A DNA stretch of 54,820 bases from Nitratifractor sp. (GTDB lineage: Bacteria > Campylobacterota > Campylobacteria > Campylobacterales > Sulfurovaceae), in assembly GCA_015488535.1 (NCBI GenBank), contig WFNP01000047.1, positions 1 through 54,820 of the forward strand. Direction: 5' to 3'. Position 1 is the first letter of the stretch. Every line of letters begins with the position of its first letter. This document shows positions 9,056-18,155 of this stretch, one piece after another. The position numbers and the translations under genes are program-made. A model generated the notes under the pieces. That model ran no database searches, was not told where the DNA came from, and saw only the letters and a list, made by a program, of their open reading frames with translations.

Positions 9056-10279
9056 ATGAATAGATTGGTTTCCTTAATAGATGCAAGAGTTCCTGATAAT
9101 GTAGTAGAGATATTGGCTTTTTTTAATATTACAGCAGGTGAAATTATTGTATCTATCTTATTACTATTATCAGCATATATTATAAACTGGTTGCTTAGAA
9201 AACCTTTTGTAAAATTATTGAAACTAAAGTTATATCACAAAAGAAAACAGTTATTTTACAGATTACTCTTTTACAGAGTCGAAGAGGTAATGAGACCGAT
9301 AAGACTCTTGATTACTCTTTTGATTGTAAAAAAAGCCATATATATTTTTGAGATAAATAACACATTGGATATTGTGTTTTTTTCTCTGTATTGGTTTTTT
9401 TTCCTGTGGACTTTTTACAAAATAGTAAAAGTGTTTTTATACTGGATACTCTCTTCCAAAATCAAAAAAAGAAAAACAGCAAGAATGGAGCTGTTTAATC
9501 TCTCTTTGAATACTGCCCGTATCTTTATTGTATTTATACTTGCACTTATGATTCTGTCTCATATAGGTATAGATTTGACTGCTCTTATTACATCTCTTGG
9601 TATTGGTGGTGCAATTATAGGTCTGAGTGCAAAAGATACATTGATGAATTTTTTTGACTCTATCAGATTGATAAGTGAAGATGCTTTCAGGCAGGGTGAT
9701 TGGATAGAGACAAGAGATATAGAAGGGTTTGTGACAGAAATGGGAATTACCTCTACTAAAATCAGGACATTTGATAATGCTCTTGTAACCATTCCAAACA
9801 GCAAACTTGTAAATGACTATCTCAAAAACTGGTCAAGAAGAGTAGTAGGCAGGAGAATAAAATTTAAACTCAAAATCAAATATACAAATGATATCAAAGA
9901 GATAGAAAGAGTCATATATGAGATATATGAAATGCTACATAAACATCCTGATATTGTAAATGTAAATAAACTGCCCTATCTAAAGAGTATGAAAGTAATG
10001 CAACAGGACGGATTGTTTAATATAGAAGACAAATATGGAGTCAGAAGAACTCTGCTTGTATATTTGGATGAGATTGATGAATACTCTTTCAATATCTTGA
10101 TTTATGCGTTTTCTATCTCTGTAAATTGGGAAGAGTGGCTCAGAGTCAAGCAAGATGTAATCAAAAATATTATACAAATCTTAGATGAATCAGAGTTGGA
10201 ACTTGCTATACCAAGATACGAGATAGAAAAATTATATAAGCAGGAGCATATGCCAAAGGAAGGGAATTATAATGGATGA
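9056..10279 (+). CDS. mscS: Small-conductance mechanosensitive channel family protein (MscS)
   Basis: Inner-membrane channel that opens under osmotic downshift. Hydrophobic segments occur near residues 20-50, 75-130 and 150-190. They end in the pore helix GIGGAIIGLSAKDTLMNFFD, whose Gly/Ala pattern is the MscS TM3 signature. The beta domain follows (QGDWIETRDIEGFV, then ALVTIPNSKLVNDYLKNWSR), and a cytoplasmic alpha/beta domain completes about 407 residues. A TTG at 9038 is an alternative start; I prefer the ATG at 9056, though neither has a strong ribosome site. Its end overlaps the next gene by 8 bp, so channel and receiver-like protein are translationally coupled. Confidence 0.9.
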   Translation: MNRLVSLIDARVPDNVVEILAFFNITAGEIIVSILLLLSAYIINWLLRKPFVKLLKLKLYHKRKQLFYRLLFYRVEEVMRPIRLLITLLIVKKAIYIFEINNTLDIVFFSLYWFFFLWTFYKIVKVFLYWILSSKIKKRKTARMELFNLSLNTARIFIVFILALMILSHIGIDLTALITSLGIGGAIIGLSAKDTLMNFFDSIRLISEDAFRQGDWIETRDIEGFVTEMGITSTKIRTFDNALVTIPNSKLVNDYLKNWSRRVVGRRIKFKLKIKYTNDIKEIERVIYEIYEMLHKHPDIVNVNKLPYLKSMKVMQQDGLFNIEDKYGVRRTLLVYLDEIDEYSFNILIYAFSISVNWEEWLRVKQDVIKNIIQILDESELELAIPRYEIEKLYKQEHMPKEGNYNG

Positions 10280-11084
10280 TTTTGAATATGATATATACCG
10301 GCAGGCACCTGTAATATCTGGTGCAATAGATGCCAAAACAGGTATATCAGAAGATGAGCTGAAAAAGTATCAAGGCTGTAGAGTATTGGTAACTGACTCC
10401 AATAAAATAGATAACTCTATACTCTCTTCGATATTTCAAAGAATGGAGATAGATTACACTATCCAAACATCAGAAAATTCAGCTATTACCGAAATTGTAG
10501 AGTTTGGTAACTATTATGATATAGTATTGATAGATCAATATATAGAAGAGAATTTGGTTGTAAATTTGGTAAGCAGTATCAGATATGACAAGAGATTTGA
10601 TACTATGCCTATAGTGATAATGATACCTCTTGGAGAAGAGAAGCATACAAACTTGAGTAAATATGGTATAAATGCCATATTAAAAAAGCCTCTGATGGCA
10701 TCTCATATATACACTCTGTTTGATATATTTGTAGGTGATTTACATAAACATATACTCAATATAAACAGAGGTATGGAGCATACAAACGGTGATTTAGAGC
10801 TTTATCACACTATATTAAGAGAGTTTTTAAATAATTATTCACAAGCAGACAGAGATATCATCAAGTTTATATACAGAGAGGAGTATGACAGACTCGGACA
10901 ATTTATTGTAGATATAGAGGGACTGAGTGGGACAATAGGAGCAGATATATTTCATACAGTTACTGCTGAATTACTAAAAAAATACAGAGAAAACAATTAT
11001 CAGGATATCAGTTTTTTATTGCCTAGATTTAGAAATGAGTTATACAAAGTTTTAAACAGAATCAAAAAAAATCTTGATAAATAA
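10272..11084 (+). CDS. Receiver-domain protein with degenerate HPt-like C-terminal domain
   Basis: Residues about 36-150 form a receiver fold: CRVLVTD (acidic pocket D42), phosphoacceptor D88 in IVLIDQY, and the K139-P140 pair in ILKKPL. The usual switch Thr is not obvious in PIVIMIPL. Residues about 174-265 resemble an HPt four-helix bundle: the turn GLSGTIGAD aligns with the HPt consensus, but the position of the phosphorylated His (normally HxLKG) is hydrophobic or acidic here (FIVDIEG). A receiver fused to a non-phosphorylatable HPt suggests a docking or scaffold role, which is inference. The gene overlaps mscS by 8 bp. No histidine kinase is nearby. Confidence 0.65.
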   Translation: MDDFEYDIYRQAPVISGAIDAKTGISEDELKKYQGCRVLVTDSNKIDNSILSSIFQRMEIDYTIQTSENSAITEIVEFGNYYDIVLIDQYIEENLVVNLVSSIRYDKRFDTMPIVIMIPLGEEKHTNLSKYGINAILKKPLMASHIYTLFDIFVGDLHKHILNINRGMEHTNGDLELYHTILREFLNNYSQADRDIIKFIYREEYDRLGQFIVDIEGLSGTIGADIFHTVTAELLKKYRENNYQDISFLLPRFRNELYKVLNRIKKNLDK

Positions 11085-11109
11085 ATTTATGATATTACAA
11101 TTACAAAAC

Positions 11110-11115
11110 TAAAAT
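11110..11115 (+). promoter_or_regulatory. Candidate -10 box for the ABC-F gene
   Basis: TAAAAT lies 19 nt upstream of the ATG at 11134, with AAAGGA as ribosome site between them. There is no clear -35, which is usual for Campylobacterota sigma70 promoters. Confidence 0.35.
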
Positions 11116-11133
11116 CACATAAAGGAATACATA

Positions 11134-12729
11134 ATGTTAAGCACAGTCAATTTGACACAAAGATATGGTAAGAGAGTTCTATTTGAAAAGATAAATATTA
11201 CTCTTGACCCCGGTAAAAGATATGGATTAATCGGAGCAAACGGAGCCGGTAAATCTACATTTATGAAGATATTGGCAGGTGAAATTGAGCCAAGTGAAGG
11301 TGAAGTGCAAATTCAACCCGGAGCCAAACTCGGAATGCTTGGGCAAAATCAATATGCTTTTGAGGATTTTACTCTAAAAGATGCTGTTTTATATGGTAAC
11401 AAAAGATTGTATGAAGCCCAAAAAGAGAAAGAGAAGCTCTATATGGAGGGTAATTTTGATGATGATGCAGTCAATAACAGATTGGCTGAACTTGAGATAA
11501 TCTGTGCAGAAGAGGACCCAACCTATGAGAGTGATGTGCATATTGAAAAACTGCTTACTGCTCTTGGATTTCCGGTAGAGATTCACGATAATCTGATGAG
11601 TTCTCTCACCGGTGGAGACAAATTCAAAATCTTACTTGCACAGGTGCTGTTTTACAAACCGGATATTTTACTGCTCGATGAGCCTACAAACAACCTAGAT
11701 ATGGAGACTATTGCATGGCTTGAAAATGAATTAAAAAGACACGAAGGGGTATTGGTAGTAATATCTCACGACAGACACTTTTTAAATGCCGTAGTAAATC
11801 ATATACTTGACCTTGATTTTCAGACAATCAGAGAGTTTACAGGCAATTATGATGAGTGGTATATAGCTGCCAATCTAATCACCAAACAAAAAGAGATGGA
11901 GCGAAGTAAAAAACTCAAAGAGAAAGAGGAGCTTGAAAAATTCATCGCAAGATTTAGTGCCAATGCTTCAAAAGCCAAACAGGCAACCAGCCGACAAAAA
12001 CAGCTCGAAAAACTTGATATCGAAGAGATTAAAGTATCAAGCAGAAGAGACCCTTCTATTGTATTTAAAGCAAACAGAGAGATAGGCAATGAAGTATTGG
12101 ATGTAGAGCATTTAGCCAAAAGTTATGCAGACAAAAAAGTATTTGAAGATATTACATTCAAAGTAAATAAAGGTGACAAAATAGCTCTCATTGGCTCCAA
12201 CGGAGTGGGCAAAACTACCCTGCTAGAGATATTGATGGGTAATTTAGAGCCTGATAGTGGCACTTATAAGTGGGGGCAGACAGTTCATACTACATACTTC
12301 CCGCAAAATACTACTGATATTGTCAAAGGTGAAGAGAAGTTATATCAATGGATACAAAATCATAATCAAAAGTGGCATATAGATGAGATTAGAAAGTGTC
12401 TAGGCAGAATGCTCTTTAGCGGGGAGGAGCAGGAAAAGAGCGTAGAGGCTTGTTCTGGTGGAGAAAAACACCGAATTATGCTAAGTAAAATGATGATGGA
12501 TAGTGCCAACTTTTTAGTATTGGATGAGCCGGATAACCATTTGGATTTAGAGGCTATTGTTGCTTTAGGTGAAGCATTACATAACTATCAAGGTGGAGTT
12601 ATATGTGTAACACACGACAGAGAGCTTATTGATGCATTTGCCAACAGAATAATCAAAATCAATGATGATGGCACCATTACAGACTTTGAAGGTAATTATG
12701 AAGAGTTTGTAGAAGCTAACGGAAAATAA
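11134..12729 (+). CDS. ybiT: ABC-F family ATPase (YbiT-like)
   Basis: Soluble protein with two ABC domains and no membrane segments, of the ABC-F group that acts on the ribosome E site. Domain 1: Walker A GANGAGKST, signature LTGGDK, Walker B ILLLDEPTNNLD. A charged interdomain linker follows (KKLKEKEELEKFIARFSANA). Domain 2: GSNGVGKTT, CSGGEKHRI and FLVLDEPDNHLD. The N-terminus (YGLIGANGAGKSTFMKILAG) and length (531) fit YbiT better than EttA or Uup. The second Walker B has Asp where Thr is usual (DEPDNHLD). No resistance-type context is present, so I regard it as a housekeeping translation factor. Confidence 0.88.
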   Translation: MLSTVNLTQRYGKRVLFEKINITLDPGKRYGLIGANGAGKSTFMKILAGEIEPSEGEVQIQPGAKLGMLGQNQYAFEDFTLKDAVLYGNKRLYEAQKEKEKLYMEGNFDDDAVNNRLAELEIICAEEDPTYESDVHIEKLLTALGFPVEIHDNLMSSLTGGDKFKILLAQVLFYKPDILLLDEPTNNLDMETIAWLENELKRHEGVLVVISHDRHFLNAVVNHILDLDFQTIREFTGNYDEWYIAANLITKQKEMERSKKLKEKEELEKFIARFSANASKAKQATSRQKQLEKLDIEEIKVSSRRDPSIVFKANREIGNEVLDVEHLAKSYADKKVFEDITFKVNKGDKIALIGSNGVGKTTLLEILMGNLEPDSGTYKWGQTVHTTYFPQNTTDIVKGEEKLYQWIQNHNQKWHIDEIRKCLGRMLFSGEEQEKSVEACSGGEKHRIMLSKMMMDSANFLVLDEPDNHLDLEAIVALGEALHNYQGGVICVTHDRELIDAFANRIIKINDDGTITDFEGNYEEFVEANGK

Positions 12730-12738
12730 TATAATACA

Positions 12739-12760
12739 TCTTGTGCCAAATGGCACAAGA
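12739..12760. terminator. Perfect 10-bp hairpin between convergent genes, probable bidirectional terminator
   Basis: TCTTGTGCCA, an AA loop, then TGGCACAAGA. It sits 10 bp after the ABC-F stop and 10 bp before the stop of the convergent outer-membrane protein gene. Flanks are AT-rich but lack a long T-run. Confidence 0.6.
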
Positions 12761-12769
12761 TAAGAGTAT

Positions 12770-13720
12770 TTAAAACTTCATAATATTTAATGATACACTT
12801 GTCTTCCAACCGTCAAAATTATTATCTCCTACTGTGCCTTGCAGATTCCATGCCAAATCCACATCCTTGAATATTTCACCAAACGGCTTGGGAATATATG
12901 GTCCAATCAGCCAATGAACCGATGTGCCTCCGCTAAAAGCATTATCAAAACTGACATATTCAGATAAATCACTATCTAGTATATTTCCGGCTACAAAAAA
13001 CTCCATCCATAATGGTGTGCGATACAGAGTCATCAGAGTATTTGTATGAAATCCGGCTCTCATATCCAACTCAAATCCGTCTGTATCTGATACTCCATGG
13101 TCATAATCAAAACTTAGATAGTGCAGTATCCCTTTGAAATATGATTTATATCCTGATATTTCATTGTGATATATAGCACCTGTAAATATATCATAAAGTC
13201 TATTGTCACTCTCTTCATCAAAAAGCTCTTTTATCTTCCTGTCTTTTGGGTTACTCATATTCAGTTTTGCTTTGGTTCCGTAATTACCTCCATCACTGTT
13301 ATACCACATTACAGAGCCACCTGCAATAAATCCAAGATTTAGTGTAGGATTGTAATTTAGTCCGGCTCCAAGCTTCCAGTATGTAGCATCAAATTCGGCT
13401 TTGTCAACTGTGCCACTGCTTCTGTGCAGGTTGATATTATCCTGTGTGATATCTGTCAATCCAAATCCGCCAAGCACAAACACTCTGAAAGTATCACTCT
13501 TATCGCCAAAATAATAACTGCCTACGAAGTTGCTGTTATCCAAATCTGCATTCTCACCGCCTACACCATCAAGTTTATACCAACCGGTTTTCAAAGAGTA
13601 GCTGTTTGCAGTAAACATACTCGGAGCCACAAGTTGCTTGTATGCACTCTCTACTTCGTCGGCATTGAGTGTAATTAGCAGACTGCTTACACCCACAGCT
13701 ATCATTACAATTTTTTTCAT
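12770..13720 (-). CDS. Predicted outer-membrane beta-barrel protein of unknown function
   Basis: The N-terminus MKKIVMIAVGVSSLLITLNA is a signal peptide, probably cut after Ala20. The mature part is rich in alternating Gly/aromatic/polar strands (SYYFGDKSDTFRVFVLGGFG, YWKLGAGLNYNPTLNLGFIA, TLMTLYRTPLWMEFFVAG) and ends TSVSLNIMKF, with the terminal Phe typical of Bam-assembled barrels. I do not recognise a named family; it resembles solitary autotransporter-barrel-like proteins. It is a single gene between the ABC-F and saccharopine dehydrogenase-like genes, 17 bp after the latter, so it may share that transcript. Confidence 0.6.
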   Translation of the reverse strand: MKKIVMIAVGVSSLLITLNADEVESAYKQLVAPSMFTANSYSLKTGWYKLDGVGGENADLDNSNFVGSYYFGDKSDTFRVFVLGGFGLTDITQDNINLHRSSGTVDKAEFDATYWKLGAGLNYNPTLNLGFIAGGSVMWYNSDGGNYGTKAKLNMSNPKDRKIKELFDEESDNRLYDIFTGAIYHNEISGYKSYFKGILHYLSFDYDHGVSDTDGFELDMRAGFHTNTLMTLYRTPLWMEFFVAGNILDSDLSEYVSFDNAFSGGTSVHWLIGPYIPKPFGEIFKDVDLAWNLQGTVGDNNFDGWKTSVSLNIMKF

Positions 13721-13737
13721 AAACTTAATCCTCTTTT

Positions 13738-14955
13738 TTATTTTACTTCCAGTGTTTTACCGGCGTCTAGTTCCATTACTTGCCAAGGTAAGCCCTGAAT
13801 ATTCAACTCTTCCATAAACGGATCGGGGTCAAACTCTTCCATATTATGCACACCCTCTTTATACCATTTATGCTCCAGCATTAGTTTTGCTCCTATCATA
13901 GCAGGTACTCCGGTAGTGTAGCTCACGCCCTGACTCATCACTTCAGCATAGCACTTCTCATGGTCGCTTACCTGATAGATATATACTGTTTTTTCTTTGC
14001 CGTCTTTTATACCTTGCACAAATACTCCGATATTTGTCTTGCCTTTGGTTCTCTCTCCAAGACTTGCTGGATCAGGCAACAGAGCTTTTAGCAGATGAAG
14101 TGGTATTACTTTGCAACCATCTACCTCTACAGGGTCGATACGGGTCATACCTACATTATCCAATACTTTCAGATGAGTCAGATAACTCTGTGAAAATGTC
14201 ATCCAAAATCTGATTCTTTTTAAGTGAGGAATATTTTTGACCAGTGATTCTTCCTCTTCATGGTAGAGTAGGTAGCTATCTTTTGCTCCCACTTCTGGAT
14301 AATCCCATACCATCTTTATCTCCATAGGCTCTGTCTCTTTCCATTCGCCCTCTTCCCAGTATCTGCCTTTGGAGTTTACCTCTCTGATATTGATTTCGGG
14401 ATTGAAGTTGGTAGCAAAAGGGTATCCATGGTCTCCGGCATTACAATCAAGTATATCTATATAGTGTATTTCATCAAAATAGTGCTTTTGTGCATAGGCT
14501 ACAAATACATTTGTAACTCCCGGGTCAAATCCGCTGCCAAGCAGTCCCATAATACCTGCTTTTTTAAACTCTTCATCTTTTGCCCACTGCTCTTTGTATT
14601 CAAACTTTGCAGTATCGGGATGCTCATAGTTTGCAGTATCAAGATAATCTGTCCCCGTAGCTACACACGCATCCATAATTGTCAAATCCTGATAAGGCAG
14701 TGCTACATTGATAACGATATCCGCTTCGGTATTTCGTATCAAATCGATCACCTCTTCGGTATTGTCTGCATCTACTTTGGCTGTTTTTATTTTGACACCG
14801 GTTTTTTCATATACATTTTTGGCAATATCATCACATTTGGATACTGTTCTACTGGCTAAAACAATATCACCAAATGTCCCTTTGTTCATAGCACACTTAA
14901 ATGCTACAACATTACCTACTCCACCTGCACCGATAATCAGAGTCTTTTTTGACAT
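13738..14955 (-). CDS. Saccharopine dehydrogenase family: carboxynorspermidine/carboxyspermidine dehydrogenase
   Basis: NAD(P)-dependent enzyme that condenses aspartate semialdehyde with a diamine to give carboxyspermidine or carboxynorspermidine, the first step of the alternative polyamine pathway known in Campylobacter and Vibrio. The N-terminus carries the Rossmann motif GAGGVGNVVA (9-18), and NVALPYQDL, GLLGSGFDPGVTNVF and DYPEVG lie where this family has conserved blocks. The 405 residues match the family. The ATG is preceded by GAGGGGG. The partner decarboxylase (nspC) is not in the window. The assignment to polyamines rather than lysine is based on the bacterial family and phylum. Confidence 0.82.
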   Translation of the reverse strand: MSKKTLIIGAGGVGNVVAFKCAMNKGTFGDIVLASRTVSKCDDIAKNVYEKTGVKIKTAKVDADNTEEVIDLIRNTEADIVINVALPYQDLTIMDACVATGTDYLDTANYEHPDTAKFEYKEQWAKDEEFKKAGIMGLLGSGFDPGVTNVFVAYAQKHYFDEIHYIDILDCNAGDHGYPFATNFNPEINIREVNSKGRYWEEGEWKETEPMEIKMVWDYPEVGAKDSYLLYHEEEESLVKNIPHLKRIRFWMTFSQSYLTHLKVLDNVGMTRIDPVEVDGCKVIPLHLLKALLPDPASLGERTKGKTNIGVFVQGIKDGKEKTVYIYQVSDHEKCYAEVMSQGVSYTTGVPAMIGAKLMLEHKWYKEGVHNMEEFDPDPFMEELNIQGLPWQVMELDAGKTLEVK

Positions 14956-15018
14956 AATACCCCCTCTTTTAGATGATAAAAAACAAAATTACAATATTAT
15001 AACCTAAAAGGAGTCAAA

Positions 15019-15786
15019 TTGGATATTGTGCTGTTTTATTTAAAAAAAGTTATATCATTTTTTATAATGCCTTATGGGTTTGCTGTTACACTGCTGTTGG
15101 TATCTATATATCTGTTAGTTAAAAAAAGAGACAAATTGGCACTTTTGAGCCTATCTTTGGCGACAGTCACTCTGCTAATATTTTCATATAAATACTTTTC
15201 CAATATGCTTTTATACCCTGTAGAGAGAGAAACCTTTCCTTATACCAAGCAAAAAGTTGATGATATAAAATATATACATATACTCGGTAGCGGATACAGT
15301 GATGATATCAAAGTGCCAATATCTTCAAGATTGAGTGAAAGCGGTCTAAAGAGGATTATTGAAGGTGTTATAGAGTATAAAGAGCATAACGGAAGCAAAC
15401 TTATTGTAACAGGTTACAAATACCCATATGCAAAAACCACATATACCCAAACAGCTGTTGAGTTACTCACAAAACTGGGTATTCCAAAGAGTGATATTAT
15501 ATCATCAGAGCAGACAAAAGATACTGATGATGAGGCACTTTTTGCCAAAAAAATCGTAAAAGACAACAGATATATACTGGTAACATCAGCTTCTCATATG
15601 AAAAGAGCTTATTGGATAATGAAACAGCACGGATTGCACCCAATTCCTGTCAAAACAGACTATCATTCAGGAGACCTCAATAGCATTCTCTTCTTCCCGT
15701 CTCCCAACTCACTAAAAGAGTCTCATACAGCAATGCATGAGTATATAGGTATGCTCTGGCAAAAATTAAAGAGCTTTATATATTGA
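15019..15786 (+). CDS. YdcF/SanA/ElyC-like protein (DUF218)
   Basis: Two N-terminal membrane segments (about residues 12-30 and 38-58) precede a DUF218 domain with IHILGSGYSDD, SRLSESGLKRIIEGV, KLIVTGYKYPY, DTDDEALFAKKI and ILVTSASHMKRAYWIM. This domain order matches the ElyC/YdcF family, implicated in envelope maintenance in E. coli; the biochemical activity is not established. The start is TTG, chosen because AAAAGGAG sits 7 nt upstream. It is divergent from the saccharopine dehydrogenase-like gene and ends 2 bp from the convergent amidase gene. Confidence 0.8.
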   Translation: MDIVLFYLKKVISFFIMPYGFAVTLLLVSIYLLVKKRDKLALLSLSLATVTLLIFSYKYFSNMLLYPVERETFPYTKQKVDDIKYIHILGSGYSDDIKVPISSRLSESGLKRIIEGVIEYKEHNGSKLIVTGYKYPYAKTTYTQTAVELLTKLGIPKSDIISSEQTKDTDDEALFAKKIVKDNRYILVTSASHMKRAYWIMKQHGLHPIPVKTDYHSGDLNSILFFPSPNSLKESHTAMHEYIGMLWQKLKSFIY

Positions 15787-15788
15787 AT

Positions 15789-17069
15789 CTACTCCATCTC
15801 TTTTTCTCTGTTTGCCAGATATCTTGCTATTCCGGCAGCTATGCCTCTTGCCATCAAATCCTGATATTTTGGGTCAAATAATCTTTTTCTCTCCATTGGA
15901 TTGGTTATATATCCTGTCTCTATCAAAATAGCCGGCATCTCTGCTCCTACAAGCACCCAAAACGGAGCCGGTCTTACACCACCATCTTTAATCTTTTTAT
16001 ATTTGGCTCTTAGATGAGAGAGTATAGAACGCTGGACATCAAGTGCTAGTTTGTTGGACAATACAATTTTTGGTCCTGTGTATATAGCATCAAGTATTAC
16101 ATTTTTGCTCAATCTGTCTTTTCTGTTTAGCACTACACTATTCTCTCTGGCTGCTACTCTTTTGGCTCTGGCACTTCTTGTAACCTGTAGAAAGTAAGTC
16201 TCTATACCATGACTGACATTCCATTTTCTTCTAGGCACAGCATTTGCATGAATAGAGACAAATATATCTCCGTGCTTTTTGTTTGCAAAATGTGTGCGGT
16301 GTGAGAGTTTGATAAATCTGTCTGAATTTCTGGTCATCAAAACACTAAATCCCATATTTTTTAGATATCTTGCCACTCTTTTGGCTATCTGCAAAACAGC
16401 TGTTTTTTCCATTTTGCTTCTGTTACTGCCACCCAAAGCCCCACTGTCATGTCCACCATGACCAGGGTCTAAAACAATTCTGTAATGTTTCTTTGGCTTG
16501 ATTACAGGTTTGTTTTTCATAAAATAACTCTGTTTTACTGCATCTGGGACATTTTGAGCTGTCTTAAAATCACTCTGAGCCTGTTTTATGACTGCATTGT
16601 CTGCTTGTTTGTGACTATCAAGAGAGGAAAAGAGACCTTTGATGTCCATCTTTGAGCTACTGCCTTGAGGCAAAGTAATAATCAAAGTCTTTGTATCAGC
16701 TTTATAATATTTTATATCGTAGGAGGTTTCAGACTCTATTACTATTCTTGATACATCTCTTTTATATTGAGATGCTCTTATTGATAAAAGAGGTCTATTG
16801 AGATGAAACTTGTCTGTCAAACCTCTACATGCCAATTTGGTCTCTTTGAAATCAAATACATATCGTCTGCTTCTTTTGCCTTTTAATTCAAAATTGTGAA
16901 GATATGCGATATTGAAAGGTTTGTAAAATTTGACTGTAAGTCTGTCATAACCGTTTTGTATATCAATAATAGAGTTATAAGGATATAGTGCTATTGTGAG
17001 AAATAATAGCAACAATATTACCGATTTTCCGCAGGAGACTATTCCCCTGCCGGTCTTTTTACTCACCAT
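15789..17069 (-). CDS. amiA: N-acetylmuramoyl-L-alanine amidase (AmiA/AmiC type)
   Basis: Zinc hydrolase that cuts the bond between N-acetylmuramic acid and the stem peptide, for daughter-cell separation. A signal or anchor segment (SVILLLLFLTIALYPY) is followed by an AMIN-like domain, a spacer, and an Amidase_3 domain: VLDPGHGGHDSGA with the first Zn His, EKTAVLQ with the Zn Glu, SIHANA with the second Zn His, and catalytic Glu in ILIETGYITN. The N-terminus overlaps the end of the nitronate monooxygenase-like gene (ATG within ATGGTGAGTAA), so it ends the operon pyrH-rpoZ-spoT-tyrS-NMO-amiA. H. pylori HP0772-HP0777 has, as I recall, the same order. Confidence 0.92.
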   Translation of the reverse strand: MVSKKTGRGIVSCGKSVILLLLFLTIALYPYNSIIDIQNGYDRLTVKFYKPFNIAYLHNFELKGKRSRRYVFDFKETKLACRGLTDKFHLNRPLLSIRASQYKRDVSRIVIESETSYDIKYYKADTKTLIITLPQGSSSKMDIKGLFSSLDSHKQADNAVIKQAQSDFKTAQNVPDAVKQSYFMKNKPVIKPKKHYRIVLDPGHGGHDSGALGGSNRSKMEKTAVLQIAKRVARYLKNMGFSVLMTRNSDRFIKLSHRTHFANKKHGDIFVSIHANAVPRRKWNVSHGIETYFLQVTRSARAKRVAARENSVVLNRKDRLSKNVILDAIYTGPKIVLSNKLALDVQRSILSHLRAKYKKIKDGGVRPAPFWVLVGAEMPAILIETGYITNPMERKRLFDPKYQDLMARGIAAGIARYLANREKEME

Positions 17070-18153
17070 TTATCAATCTGTCCATTAACTCTTTGACGGT
17101 AATTATTTCATTTAATCTGTATCCATTGGCACCTGTAAAGAATAGTCCCGTCTCCTCTTTGCCCTCATACGCATCTGTCAATCTATCTGCTATACAATAA
17201 CCTACCTGCTTAGCCTCTTCTCCCCTGTGACAAGGTGCCACACAGTTGGATATACATGCAATTTTGGGTGCTGTGCCTTCTTCTATCTTTTTGTGTAGTG
17301 CTGTCTTTACACCTCTGGCGGGATAGCCTACTGGTGATTTGAAGAGTTTGATATCCTCTTCTTTTGCTTCTATTATTTTCTGTTTGAATGTATCACTGGC
17401 ATCACACTCAACTGTGCCTATAAATCTGGTGCCAAGTTGCACACCTGATGCACCAAGCTCAAACATTTTGAGAATATCATCTCTATCCCATATACCACCG
17501 GCTGCAATTACCGGCATATCTCCCCATTTTTTGGCTTCTTCTACTACAGGAGGTAAAATAGCTTCAAGTTGATTTTCAGGTTTGAAACAATCATCATATT
17601 TAAATCCCTGATGCCCACCGCTAAGAGGTCCCTCTACTATGACAGCATCAGGCAATCTACCATGAGCTTTTTCCCATCTTCTGCACAATATTCTCAATGC
17701 TTTGGCAGTAGATACGATAGGCACAAGAGCTACATCAGGATACTCTTTTGCCGCTTCAGGCATAGTCAGAGGCAATCCTGCACCGGTGATAATAATATCA
17801 GCTCCGGCTTCACAGCTGTCTTTTACAACTCTGTCATAATCATTGATAGCATACAACACATTACATGCCAAAGGAGCATCACCGCATATCTTTCTGGCAT
17901 TTTTAAATATCTCATGCAGAGCTTTTGTAGAGTAGAAGTTTAAAGCTTCATACGGTCTGCCGTCTCCTATTACTTTATCTGCAAATTTTCTATCGTGATA
18001 TACTCCTGTTCCTACTGAGCTGATTACTCCTAATCCTCCCTCGGCACTGACTGTTCCTGCCAATCTGTCCCATGATATTCCCAAACCCATACCACCTTGG
18101 ATAATAGGCTTTTGGATAATATGTTTTCCGATTTTCAAAGGTTTAAATTCCAT
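17059..18153 (-). CDS. Nitronate monooxygenase family flavoprotein (FabK-like fold)
   Basis: TIM-barrel FMN enzyme of the 2-nitropropane dioxygenase/FabK group. Visible motifs: KPIIQGGMGLGIS at the N-terminus, ADIIITGAGLPL, GPLSGGHQGF and VIAAGGIWDRDDI with the flavin phosphate site, then GASGVQLGTRFIGT. Near the C-terminus a cysteine set C300-x3-C304-x3-C308-x11-C320 (ISNCVAPC ... GYC) corresponds to a segment I associate with this branch of the family. I start at the ATG at 18153 rather than the TTG at 18159, because GTGAG precedes it by 6 nt. The substrate in vivo is unknown; it sits next to tyrS without obvious functional logic, but this order is conserved in Campylobacterota. Confidence 0.85.
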   Translation of the reverse strand: MEFKPLKIGKHIIQKPIIQGGMGLGISWDRLAGTVSAEGGLGVISSVGTGVYHDRKFADKVIGDGRPYEALNFYSTKALHEIFKNARKICGDAPLACNVLYAINDYDRVVKDSCEAGADIIITGAGLPLTMPEAAKEYPDVALVPIVSTAKALRILCRRWEKAHGRLPDAVIVEGPLSGGHQGFKYDDCFKPENQLEAILPPVVEEAKKWGDMPVIAAGGIWDRDDILKMFELGASGVQLGTRFIGTVECDASDTFKQKIIEAKEEDIKLFKSPVGYPARGVKTALHKKIEEGTAPKIACISNCVAPCHRGEEAKQVGYCIADRLTDAYEGKEETGLFFTGANGYRLNEIITVKELMDRLINGE

Positions 18154-18155
18154 TG

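Noticed and set aside
14428-14859. Plus-strand open frame of 143 codons with cysteine and isoleucine runs
   Set aside because: Antisense shadow of the saccharopine dehydrogenase-like gene; composition is typical of reversed AT-rich coding sequence.
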